This document shows positions 1 to 9,786 of a DNA stretch of 22,063 nt, in pieces. Under the pieces are notes generated by a model. That model made no database searches, was not told where the DNA came from, and was given only the letters and a program-made list of their open reading frames with translations. The stretch spans positions 1-22,063 of the forward strand of contig NW_014012966.1 of assembly GCF_000611645.1 (NCBI RefSeq). The letters are read 5' to 3'. The stretch comes from Monoraphidium neglectum (lineage: Eukaryota; Chlorophyta; Chlorophyceae; Sphaeropleales; Selenastraceae). How positions within the stretch are numbered: position 1 is the first letter of the stretch; each line of letters opens with the position of its first letter. The position numbers and the translations under genes are program-made.

Positions 1-40
1 CCTCCACCCTCCCTCGTGCCCCGACCGCCCGTCTTCCCAG

Positions 41-2288
41 ATCTTCAACGGCAACGGCGTGCTGGAGGCGCTCGACGCCGACGACCTCGTCATCAACCAG
101 CCCGCGTGCTTCGAGACCGCCCTATACACGCAGCTCAACTGCAGCTGCTGGGGCGACGCGATGGCAGACTGCCCGGCGGACGCCCATTGGTTCTGCCGGT
201 CGTGCACCAAGGACTGGAAGCGCGTGCCTGGGGCGCCGGGCGTCGCTTACGCCACGGTGAGGAGGGACCACGCTCAACTGGCATGCAACAGGCCGCTCCT
301 TGCGCGTGCAGGTCACCCGTTTGACATCCGCATGTGACGCCTTTTTGGGGCATGCCCTGTTGTGCTCGCTGGCGACCCTGCCTGCGGGTGGGTTTCCCCG
401 CTTCTTGCTAAGCTCTGCCCCTTGCCCCCTGCATGCTGTACCGCAGCCGCCGGATACCAGCAAATGGACCAACCAGCGGTTCCTGGATGGCGACCCGATG
501 TACCGCCTGCTGAAGACAGACCCGCGGTACTTTGATGCCTTTTTCTGGTCCAGCCACACTTTCAGCCACCCGGTGGGTGCGGCGCATTGCACCGGCAGTC
601 GCGGGCTTGCGCTACTCTTGGTGCCCCAAAACCACGCACAGCTGTGATTTCGGGCTGCTGGGGGTGCTGCAGCGGGAGCATGCACACCTTATCCATGCAT
701 GCGTTCGGGCGTGGGCCGCTGCCCGCGCCCGTGCAGTCACAAGTACGTGAGGGCTCCAATGTCTAATTAACCGTGCATTTTCGACGCTCCACCTGACCCT
801 GTGAGGCCTCCTCCTCCTCCCCGGTAACCCGCCCCTTCCAACCCTTGATACACCAGATGCTCGACAACGCCACCTTTGACTTTACCAAGGCCCAGATGGA
901 CATGAACGCGCGCATGGCTGGACCGGTGAGGCGCCGCTGGGATCTAGCCGGCAGTCCAGCCTCGCCCGACCCGTATGTAGGGCGCAAGAAAAAGCATGCC
1001 CATTGCCCATCGCGCACCGAGATGACGAGACTCGCCAAAACCTGCCCGTTGCGCAACCTCGCAATCAAACGCAAAGCCGCCTGATTTGTACGCTGTGACG
1101 CCCTTGCTTTCAAATTTGAATCCAAACCCTAGGACTTCTTGGGCTTGACCTCCAAGGCCACATTCAGCCGGTCGTCCATGGTGACGCCCTCCATCAGCGG
1201 CCTCTTCAACGCCGACAGCCTCGCCGCGCTGGCTGCGTCGGGCGTGACGGCGGTCGCGGGCGACAACACGTGGCCGGTGCTGACCAACAGGGCGAACCCG
1301 CACCATGTGCTGTATACGACGCAGGTGGGCGCGAATGCAGACGGTAAACCAGACCTTGCTGATTAGGGTTGACGGTTCAGGGGGCAGCCAGCAACCTGGC
1401 TGCCGACGGCTCCTGAGGAAGCGACCCTCTGGGGCACAAGCACGCTTGGACGGGCAGGAGCTCACTGGCCGGGTGCTTGGCATCCACACGCCCCCCAAGG
1501 CCGGCCGTGCATGCTGGTCGCTGTGCCGCCTCGCGTGTTGGTGGCGTCCAGAGCCCCTCGATGCACAACGCCTGCAGGCCTGCAGAGCCGCAGCCGTACG
1601 TTCGGGTCTTGTATAGGAAGGATAAGAACTTCAAAGCAACGAAAATGCCACACTGCTCCTTGTTGTCATTGCAGGAGACCAACGGCTACCCTTACGCTCC
1701 TGGGGCTTTCGCGCTCGCCATCACGCCAAGATGGGCCACGGCGATGGCTTACAGTGCCTCGTCTGCGCAAGGTGCGGACGTGCGACTGGCTCCTCGGCGT
1801 ATCTGCTTACACATTCTGACACAAGCCCCGCCAAATGGCCGCCCAAGGGGTGCTGTTCCCGCCATTTTTGTGTGCACCACGCGTGGCCTTGACTGTTGTG
1901 CGGACCGCGGGCCCCGCCAGGTGCAGCCTGGACGAGCAGTTGCCGTTCCCAATAGGCGTGCTCAGCAGCTGTCAGTGCTGCCTCTCCGTGGACCGCGGCC
2001 GTCCTTCATCCTCTGAGGCGCGCCACCGCTCCAGTCAACTCTCTTGATACAACCTCCTTAATCCCCAAAGCGCCGACCTCAGCTAACCTTGGCACTGCCT
2101 TTATGGCTTGCGCAATGCAGAGGCGCTCGACTTATATAACAGCGAGGTCGCCGCCCCCGACAAAGAGATCAGCCTTCAGAACCTCCTGTGGAAGGAAGCT
2201 GAGCGGGTGCTCACCGACGGACTGCTGTCGCTGCGCCACGACGGCCACATGTTCCACCAGGTATGCTGCAGGGGCCGGTTCCTGCGGA

Positions 2289-2355
<67 letters not shown>

Positions 2356-3058
2356 AGGCGCCCACGCGTGTGGTGGGGGGGTTGCGAGCTGGAGGAGATA
2401 CAGCCAGACACACCAAGAGCTTGTGGCGTCACCCCGCCGCCCAGACGTGGCTCAACCAACACGCCGTCACGTCCTGTACAGTGTTGGGCAGTGGTCTTTC
2501 TTGCGGGTCGCCCTTTTTACCCACTGTCGCCAGCCCTCGCGTTTCTCCCTTTGGGGCTGACCCACGCTCGCACTCTCCGATGTCACCCTTCCCCCTCTTT
2601 CCTTGTAACACCCCCCTTGGCAGGCCAACATGCGCGTCGCCGGCAGCGGCGGCGCCGGCAGCCTGCTGATGATGTGGACTGAGACCGTCCTCGCCCGCCT
2701 GCTGGCGGTTGTTGACTGGCCGGTGACGTCACTCAAGCTCGACGACCTGGCGGCCGCCTTCATGCGCCGCGAGGCGCGGGACAACTGCCGGCTGTCGCAC
2801 CGCCTCGGCATCAGCCGGGCATCTGGTACTGTGCAGTACATCGCAGTGACCAGCGGCGCCGCGGCCGCCGCGATCGAGTGCGGCGCGCCGCTGATCACGC
2901 CGCGCGGCGTGGGCGTCGACGGCAACGGGACTTCGCTGCTTGCGGCTGTCGGTACGGCCGCGGGCTACAACTCTTCGGTGGTGCGGCTGCCCGCGGGCGG
3001 CTCTGCGCTGCTGAGGGTCTCCGGCGCCCTACCCTGGGCTCTGCCGCCGCGCGTGTGA
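41..3058 (+). CDS. Agd3-like (CE18-type) polysaccharide deacetylase, 3' part
   Basis: Probable metal-dependent polysaccharide N-deacetylase, resembling the fungal Agd3/CE18 group that removes acetyl from extracellular amino-sugar polymers. Exons: 41-256, 447-572, 857-925, 1133-1324, 1675-1771, 2121-2260, 2624-3058; every junction is GT...AG and in frame, giving 424 residues (1275 nt). The start lies upstream; an acceptor AG sits at 39-40. Residue numbers are within this fragment. The likely metal-binding motif SSHTFSH (His109, His113) runs across a junction into LDNATFD. Next come SMVTPSISGLFNADSL, GDNTWP, ITPRWATA (217-224), RHDGHMFHQANMR (about 272-284) and SLKLDDLAAAFMRREARD, in the order I recall for Agd3. 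The N-terminal part has several Cys (CSCW, CRSC). Family assignment is by motif recognition, not alignment. The substrate is unknown, and the catalytic Asp of the first deacetylase motif may lie outside the window. No TGTAA signal is close; the first is at 4267. Confidence 0.82.
2293..2354. repeat. (TG)31 microsatellite in intron 6 of the deacetylase gene
   Basis: A pure TG dinucleotide run of 31 units begins 32 nt after the 5' splice site at 2261. It is GU-sense in the transcript. It keeps Val-Cys and His-Thr shadow frames open on both strands, which are not genes. Confidence 0.97.
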
Positions 3059-5300
3059 CTGATGGAGGCCAGGCACACTCAGTGGGCGGCGCGGCGCCCC
3101 GCCTGATGCGAGCCAGCCCTAGCAACATGTGCGCGGCTGCAGCGCGGCGGCGGCAGAATAACGCGCAATTCAATAAGCCCCGCATTTGGAACTTGGCACG
3201 AATGCGCACACCCTGCATCATCCTGACTGCCAACTGGCCCACAGCGGCTCGCCTCGCCGCGCACGCCTGGCCCCTGTCCATCCTGACTTTTCTCCCACCT
3301 AGCAAGACTTTGTTTTGCGGGGCGATGCGCTCCTCCCTCCCAGATCTGTCATGAGATGATCTGATATTGCAGCAAAGATCTGCTGGGGCGGTGCCTGCTG
3401 CGCCTCGCCCCCCCCCCCCCACCTGCTGCGCGGCACGGGGCCCCAAGCCCAAGCGACGCGACGCTTGACCGCGCCACGCGCTTAGCCGCCCCCTTGTTTT
3501 CAACGCATCACGGCTTTTCCATATCGGCACTTCAAAGATAAGTTTCGACCCTTGCGGCCCCGCTACCCCCCATCCCCACACACATGTTGTGCACCACACA
3601 TTCCGAGCTCCTGGCAACATAACGCTACCCATCCCCCAAACGGGGGCTTCCTCTTCGTCCCGGCCACGCCACGCGAGCGGCGAGCCATTGGGAGACTTGC
3701 GGTGGGCTTCAGCACACACGTGCGGCTGAGCGCTGTGCTGCGGGGCGCCGGCCCCCTGGGTATTCCAAGCCGCCCCGGCTGGCCCCCTCTGGATGGCCAC
3801 GCTGTCGTGGCCTCACTTTTGCTCCTGCGCCCCCAACACTCCCTCACGTACCTCTGCGTGACGCAGCTTCCACGGCGCTTCTGTGACTGCATCCGGCCAC
3901 ACGAGCGCGCAGCAAATAACTCGAGTGATGTGACACCCCATCACACCCGATCACCGCTTTCTCGCCGTCGCATCCGTAGCGCAAGATTCCGTTTGTCCCT
4001 TTAGCCGACACTCCTAGACGGCTGCGCTCCTCCGTGCGCCGCTGCGTGTTGATCGCTACGCGCCAGCTCAGCGCAGTGCCTCTTCGGCTGCCGCCAGCTG
4101 CGGTCTGACAGCCCAGACCTTCCTGGGCCCTGACACACTCACCGTGGCACACAGCCGCCCGCCCTGGCACGCACGGACACATTCAACTGCCCTGGTGACT
4201 TGGCAGGTCAGGCTGACGCACCCATCTAACACACCTCGGAGGTGCATCGCATGGTGGAGGCTCACATGTAACGAATCAGCCTTGGGTTCACTCGAAATGA
4301 TCGTTTTGGTCCGGATCCTGCTCTCTTGCACAAGATTGTGCACGCAGGATCCTTTTGGTCCAGACCCTGCTCTCTTGCACAAGATTGTGCATGCAGCAGC
4401 AATGGCAGCACGACCTTGCTGAGCGAGCTCGTTGCTGTTCTGAGCCGACGCCTCCCCAAAATCAGCTTTCTAGCTTTGACAATTGAGTTTCATCACATTT
4501 GCCAGCAGCGAGGGGAAGGTCGAAACCCCGTGGCCCTCCAAGGTCGGTGGGGCGGGTGCTGATCCCACCTGCTTCAGTAGCGCCTTACATTTCATTATTA
4601 AGCCACAGGGAAAATCGGGTTCGGCCCGGCCCAGGATCCGTGAGGGCTTTGCAGGTGGTGGGATAGTCACGTTGCAGTGACCGGGCTGGAGCGTCCCCCC
4701 ACTTCCTACAGTGGTGCAAGCGAAGAGCAGGCAGGTCACCACCTGCGGCAGCACGCACAGCGCACCACAGGCATGAGATATCACCTTCACTCATAACTTC
4801 ACATTATTATCAGTTCAATGGCAGCCTCAGGCGGCCTGCGTTGCTGTGCTGCCACCAGGCCCGCAAATCGACCAACCGTGGCGGCTCTTGTCTGCTCAGA
4901 GCAGTGCTGATGTGGCGGCGTTGCTATCGTAACGTGACTCGCTCATGATGATTTCCCCCTTGACCGCGGCACATCGTTGTCAGCATATGCATGGTTCAAT
5001 GAGTCAACAACAAAAGTGTGCCTCATACGGCCATTTTCGCTGAGCAATTCGCCAAGATCGCTGTCAGAGTACGCGCACGTCGCAAGCGGCCGAAAGACGC
5101 GTTCTAATCAATTCTTGATAATCAGGCGTCAAACCTCTGTCATCCTGCATCAGCCCAGCTGCGACGCAACCGCGGAAATCCCAGCCGGGCGGGCGACGCG
5201 TCGCTTCACGCCACCCTCGCGCCAAAGCGCAGCCTCGCCGCCGCTGCCCCCGCCCCCAGCCATACAAGGCTAGCAGTGTCCCGGCTCCTGCAGCGCCACC
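3059..5300. other. Gene-free interval with 3' flank of gene A and 5' flank of gene B
   Basis: No reading frame here shows a recognisable domain or a spliceable gene structure. The long open frame on the minus strand (2895-3800) looks like a GC-driven shadow that also crosses the last exon of gene A. Contents seen: a C13 run at 3408-3420; a TGTAA motif at 4267-4271 that could be the gene A poly(A) signal, although this needs a 1.2-kb 3' UTR; a 49-bp tandem duplication at 4304-4401; and a short motif at 4491-4519 shared with the SINE-like insert of gene B. The last few hundred bases presumably hold the promoter and 5' UTR of gene B. Confidence 0.6.
4304..4401. repeat. 49-bp tandem duplication containing a short palindrome
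   Basis: Two head-to-tail copies, 4304-4352 and 4353-4401, both begin TTTTGGTCC and differ at only a few positions before diverging at the end. Each copy carries the inverted repeat TGCACAA-ga-TTGTGCA. In the first copy this is bracketed by two GGATCC sites. It lies in the gene-free interval, and its function is unknown. Confidence 0.88.
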
Positions 5301-8219
5301 ATGGACCCGGCGGGCGGCGCCGCGCAGCCCCTCGGCGGCGGGCGGCGGCGCCTGCGCGTGCTGTGCCTGCACTCCTGGAGGACGAGCGGCGCGATTTTCA
5401 AAGAGCAGTTCGAACGCGCGGGGCTGGGGCAGGCGCTGGAAGATCTGGTGGAGATGGTGGGTGCCCCTAGGGCTGCTGATCGCATGGGATTCACAGGGAT
5501 GAGGGGACTTTGGGCAGCTGCCCGGCCCGCCGCCTGTGCGCCCTGTTGGGGCGCGGGGCCCGGGCGCGCCGGGGGAGTCGCGGGGGATGGTGCAGGCAGC
5601 CCGGGCAGCCCCACAGGGGGTCGCGTGGAGTGCTGGAGCTGCAAACGTGTCTTTACAATACCCGCGGCTGCTGGTGACCCGCGACCAACCCTGTGTTTGT
5701 GGCTATCCATTACGCCCGCCGCTCACAAGGCGTTGGGGCCCTGCAACCGCAGCGGCGCCCACCGGCAGCCGTGCACGCCCTTGCCCCCTACCACCTGGCT
5801 GCCCACTTTCCCCCCCCTTCCCTCTACTCCCCCAAATCTCTTGACTCACCACTGACTCACTACTGACTCACCACTGACTCCACCCCTGACTCACCCCTGA
5901 CTCACCCCCAGGTGTTCGTGGACGCCCCCAACAGGGCACGCGGCAAGGCACCCCCAGACGTGGCCGCTGCGTTCCCGGGCCGCGACTACTACGGTGCGGG
6001 GTGCGGGGTCAAAAGTTTTTGAGTTTTTTGATTGTTTGGCGGCTGTCGTTGGGGCTCGGGCGCAAGCCAACGCAGGCCGGCCTGAGTTGCGGTGGCTTTG
6101 CATGGACTGGTCAGACGAGGCTGGACGCACCCCTGTTGGGCGCCCTGGCCGCGTGGCGCGTTGCTGTGTGCGGGGGCCGCGCACGGCCTATTCGGTGGCC
6201 TTGCTTTTGCAGTCACGCCATGAGCCCCCGCTCCCGCCCACTATCCCGCAAACGCCGTCGCATTGATTCGCAGAGTGGTTCTCCACAGAAGGCGCCGAGG
6301 TGAGTGGTATGACCACATTACATTACATTACATCATGCTTTTCCAGCAGCGAGGGGAGGAACCCTGGCTCCCCAAAGGGGTTACGCCCCTAACCGTGATG
6401 GCCAGAGGAGAAAGCGGGTGCGGCCAAGTCGGGAACTAGTAAGAGGGCGCACGCCCCCTTGGCAGGAGACATAAGCAGGCCTTCTTCCAAGCGGGGCAGT
6501 TAGAGCAGCGGTCGTCTAGGTATGACCACAGGGCCAGATCCAGCGGCCCTCCCTCTCCTCACGCCTGCTGGCTGCGTCGAATACAAGTTGAGCCCCCAGC
6601 ACTCCAGGCGCACAGCCGCCGGCAGGCTCGTCCCAGCGCCGCCAACTTGCCCAGACCTCTGTCTCCTCCCCCTCTCCCTCTCGATCACACATACACGCAC
6701 ACGCACACCCACACGCCCACGCCCACGTCCACACCCACACCCACGCCCGCCCGCGCCGACGCCCGCGCTGACGCCCGCGCTGCCACCTGTGCTCACGCAC
6801 ATACACAAACAAACACAAACTCCCAGGAGAACCTGGCCGAATTCCGCCTGACGTACCACGGCCTCGAAAACAGCGAACCATTCGTCGAAAAAATCATCAT
6901 GGAGCGCGGCCCGTTCGACGGCATCATTGGCTTCTCCCAGGGCGCCATCATGGCGGCCGCGGTGGCGGCGATGCAGCGCGGCGGCGGCGCGCTGCAGGGT
7001 GCGCCGCGGCTGCGGTTCGCGTGCCTGTTTGGGGCGGCGTTCTCGGAGCACCCGCGGCATCTGGAGGCGTTCAAAAACGGCAGGGTGGGCAGCACGTGTG
7101 TGCGTGCGTGCGTGCGTGTGTGTGTGTGTGTGTGTGTGTGCGTGTGTGCGCGCGATAGTCTTGGAGATTTTGTTTTCAGGGATTGGAGGGGTGTATGGCG
7201 GGAAATTGGAGGGCAGAAAGCTTCATGACAGGACAGGCAATTTGCGTATGCTTTGCTTTGTTAGAATCGTCTAGGCCAGCTAGAATCCTCCCGCCACTAA
7301 GACCAACCGGTGCGAAACGACAACAGTACAACAGGGTTCAAAACAGGGGTCAAACACAAACCAACCGCCCAGTGCTGACCGCAGCAGGGGCGGGCGCGCC
7401 GTTCTTGCTTGTCGATCTGTGTATGCTTCCTTCCATCCACGCGCGGCTGGCGTTGTGCATTCTCAAGGCCGTGCTGTGCGCCTCGGCTCCCGCCACGCCG
7501 CCCTGGGGCTGCCTTAGCGACAAAGGCGTCGACTGACGTGATGTTTGACGTTGCTTGATTTTCCAAATCACTGTGCATGTTCACCTTTCAAAATTGCCAC
7601 CTGCTGCAGGTGGACCTGCCCACTGTCCACATCATCGGCCACAAGGACTTCATCAAGGAGCACTCCATCACCCTGGTGCGTGACGTCACGGTGACGTCAT
7701 CGCCGAGGGGCCGCCGCGGCTTGCCCCTGCTGCCGCGCCTATCGAGCGACGTCACTGATATGCATGTGCCCCCCCTCAGCTCACTTGCACAATGCCTCGC
7801 CAAACCCCACGCTGAGTTTGTGGGGGCTGGGGGACGGGACGCGGCAGCTTCGGCTCTGCAACCCGGCCCTCCCTTCCTCAACTCGCGCCCGCTCAACACC
7901 CTGCGCAGCCTCCCTCTAATCCGTGCGTGCGCCGGCTGGGTCCATGTCACCAGACCGTGATCCCTGCATCGACGCCGCCCCGCTAACCCCGCAGGTCCGC
8001 AAGTTTGCAAACCCCATCGTGATCTTTCACCCCCGCGGCCACGTCATACCCCGCCTGGAGGGGCCCCAGCTTGCAGTGCTGAGGGCCTTCTTCTCGGCGA
8101 TGCTGCAGGAGGGCGGCGGCAGCGGCGCGCCCGCGCCCGCGCCCGCGCCTGCGCCCGCGTTGGCGCCGGCGGCCGCTCCGCGCGCCCCGCCCGCTGGGCG
8201 GCCAGCCAGCAAGCTATGA
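5301..8219 (+). CDS. FSH1-type serine hydrolase (alpha/beta hydrolase)
   Basis: Family-of-serine-hydrolases (FSH1, DUF341) protein, an alpha/beta-hydrolase esterase/thioesterase of unknown natural substrate; no targeting signal is evident, so it is probably cytosolic. Exons: 5301-5456, 5912-5993, 6274-6299, 6827-7084, 7610-7675, 7995-8219; 813 nt, 270 residues, with all junctions GT...AG and in phase. The start is the ATG in a strong GCCACCATGG context. The first strand is RVLCLHSW (about 19-26), followed by FVDAPN. The nucleophile elbow is GFSQG (Ser125), the acid IIGHKD (Asp187), and the base FHPRGHVIPR (His212): a complete triad. Most relatives have His-Gly after the first strand, but here it is His-Ser. 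Exon 3 is only 26 nt. After residue about 235 the protein ends in an Ala-Pro-rich low-complexity tail. I see no TGTAA downstream. Family membership is secure; the substrate cannot be read from sequence. Confidence 0.93.
5841..5909. repeat. 11-12-bp minisatellite abutting an intron 3' end
   Basis: About six units of TGACTCACCAC and close variants run to the last bases of intron 1 of the serine hydrolase gene, ending directly before the AG at 5910-5911. The units are C/T-rich, so the array also serves as the pyrimidine-rich tract of the acceptor. Each unit contains TGACTCA. Confidence 0.88.
6318..6518 (-). mobile_element. Putative SINE-like insertion with 12-bp target-site duplication
   Basis: An exact 12-bp direct repeat, GGTATGACCACA, occurs at 6306-6317 and 6519-6530 and encloses about 201 bp of distinct sequence inside intron 3 of the serine hydrolase gene. 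Read on the minus strand, the insert ends in a pentamer array (TGTAA)3, a microsatellite tail of the kind seen on SINEs and some LINEs. Just before the tail is GGGTTCCTCCCC, resembling a tRNA T-arm/box B. No protein is encoded. The flanking duplication is directly visible. The SINE class and tRNA origin are inference; a truncated LINE end is the alternative. Confidence 0.55.
6686..6823. repeat. CA-rich tract at the 3' end of serine hydrolase intron 3
   Basis: An imperfect run of CA with CG and CCA interruptions fills most of the last 140 nt of the intron, ending directly before the acceptor AG at 6825-6826. It is CA-sense in the transcript and complementary in character to the GT tract at 7095-7154 on the other side of exon 4. 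Confidence 0.85.
7095..7154. repeat. GT/GC-rich tract at the 5' end of serine hydrolase intron 4
   Basis: Alternating purine-pyrimidine sequence, mostly TG with TGCG interruptions and a CGCGCG end. It begins 10 nt after the donor GT at 7085. It is GU-sense in the transcript. Confidence 0.93.
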
Positions 8220-9609
8220 GGGGACGGCATGCGAAATGTGTGGCAAGGTCGTGGTTTCGGTGCCGTTTTATGGCAGCGCCGCTGGTGCTGTTTTGAGCTT
8301 GGCTGGTAGCATTTGCGCCCATGCTCAATGTGAGTGACCAAGTGGGAACTTAGCACTCTAGACAGACTGTTTGGAGGTCGCGGCCGTCCTTCCCACTTGT
8401 GCAACCGCCTTGCTTCGGCTGCGGGCCTGCCGCTCTGTGATCGATTTCACATTCCTGCCCCCGCGAGGGAGTCCCTCTTTTGTTTTGGTCGCCCGCAGCT
8501 GCGACCGCCGCTGCGCAAGCGCCGGCTCGTAGAGAGGCTGGCGTGGCGCTCAACAGGGCAAACAACCCTCTGTGTGTTTTACACCTGCCCTGACGAGCGC
8601 GCTTTCATGTGTTATCGCGCTCCGCTCTCTTCTACATTTCTCACTCGATTCATCATCAGCTCAGCTGCAGGCAGGGCAGCAGCAATGTGCGGCGCACACC
8701 CAAACAGAAAGATGTTGCGACCCAGCACCAAAAATGGGCGTTCTGCGCGACAGGCGACAGGCCTCGCAACGTAACATCACTTGACGTACAGGATTCAGCT
8801 CTCGACATCCGGGCTCGGCAGCACGGGGGGAAGGGTGCGTGGGCGCGGCCCCCTGCGCGAATCCAGGACGGCAAGGCCGCTGGCACGAGCGCAAGATCTG
8901 AGCGCAGCAGTGTGGGTGATCTATGCAAAGCGCAGGGGCGCACGTGGGTGGGGTGTGGTGCCAGGGCCCCGCAACATGCAACACAAGTGCGGGCCGAAGC
9001 GGCGCGCCTGGCTGGCGCTCACAGACACGCTCCGATTGCTGCCTCTTACGCAGGCCGCCGCACACAAAAAAAACAGCACCTATCGATAGATCGCAGCTGC
9101 GTCCAACCAGGGGTCGGGGGGCGCCCGCCGACGCCGGCGCCGCCGCAGCAACCCCTGTAGACGCGGCGCTGAGGGTCTGGGGTGGATTTGCGCCTCGCTT
9201 TGTCCTGGCTTCGCTTCCTCATGAGGGAACGGCTCGGTCTCGAGCACATCAGACTGTGCGTGGGTGCAGGCCCCCACACGCGCGGCCTGCTTGACACGGG
9301 TAAGGGGCCTCAGGGCCTCTGCACACTCCAGCATCGGCTCAGAATTGAAAAGCAGGTTTCAAGTCACCTGGTACAGTGACAGACGCACAGCGGAAAAAAA
9401 CAGCCCCGGCGACACTGCCCAGCTCGCGGCTGTGGGCGGGGTTCGGCGGTGAGATCGGTTGATGAGTGCGGACGAGGCCCCTTGGGGGCGCCAAACAAAC
9501 GCAGAGAGGACAGCTCTGTCTCCAAGATTCAGAGTCACGGCGCCCAAAACAGCGCTGGGCACAGAAGTCGGACGGGGTGCACTGCGAGACCGGCTGCGCC
9601 GGCGCCGCA
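8220..9609. other. Gene-free interval between convergent genes B and C
   Basis: It must contain both 3' UTRs. No open frame here resembles a known domain or has neighbouring splice sites that extend it. A TTACA at 8579-8583 reads TGTAA on the minus strand and could be the poly(A) signal of gene C, with a 3' UTR of about 1 kb. No plus-strand TGTAA was found for gene B. Confidence 0.55.
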
Positions 9610-9743
9610 TCAGTTGCGGGGCTCGTTGGTCGCCGCCTGCGGGGCGGGTGCAGCTTGGGCGTCGCGAGCGTCGCCGGGGGTCAGCACGTCGCGGCCGGAC
9701 GCCTCCCATTCTTGGAAGCCTCCCTGGTTGAATGGATGGATGG

Positions 9744-9786
<43 letters not shown>

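Noticed and set aside
1772..2120. Possible extra exon in intron 5 of the deacetylase (open frames at 1835-2047)
   Set aside because: The flanking exons join exactly in phase (G|AG, Glu) and the intervening frames show no Agd3-like motif, although a small unrecognised exon cannot be fully excluded.
2103..2682. Open frames full of Val-Cys or His-Thr across the TG tract, both strands
   Set aside because: They exist only because a TG dinucleotide run has no stop in any frame; the true exon ends at the donor at 2261. The same applies to the frames over 6647-7228, 9359-10105 and 21513-22042.
2895..3800. 301-residue minus-strand open frame
   Set aside because: It overlaps the last exon of the deacetylase antisense, is Arg/Ala/Pro/Gly-rich as expected from GC-rich shadow frames, and shows no domain.
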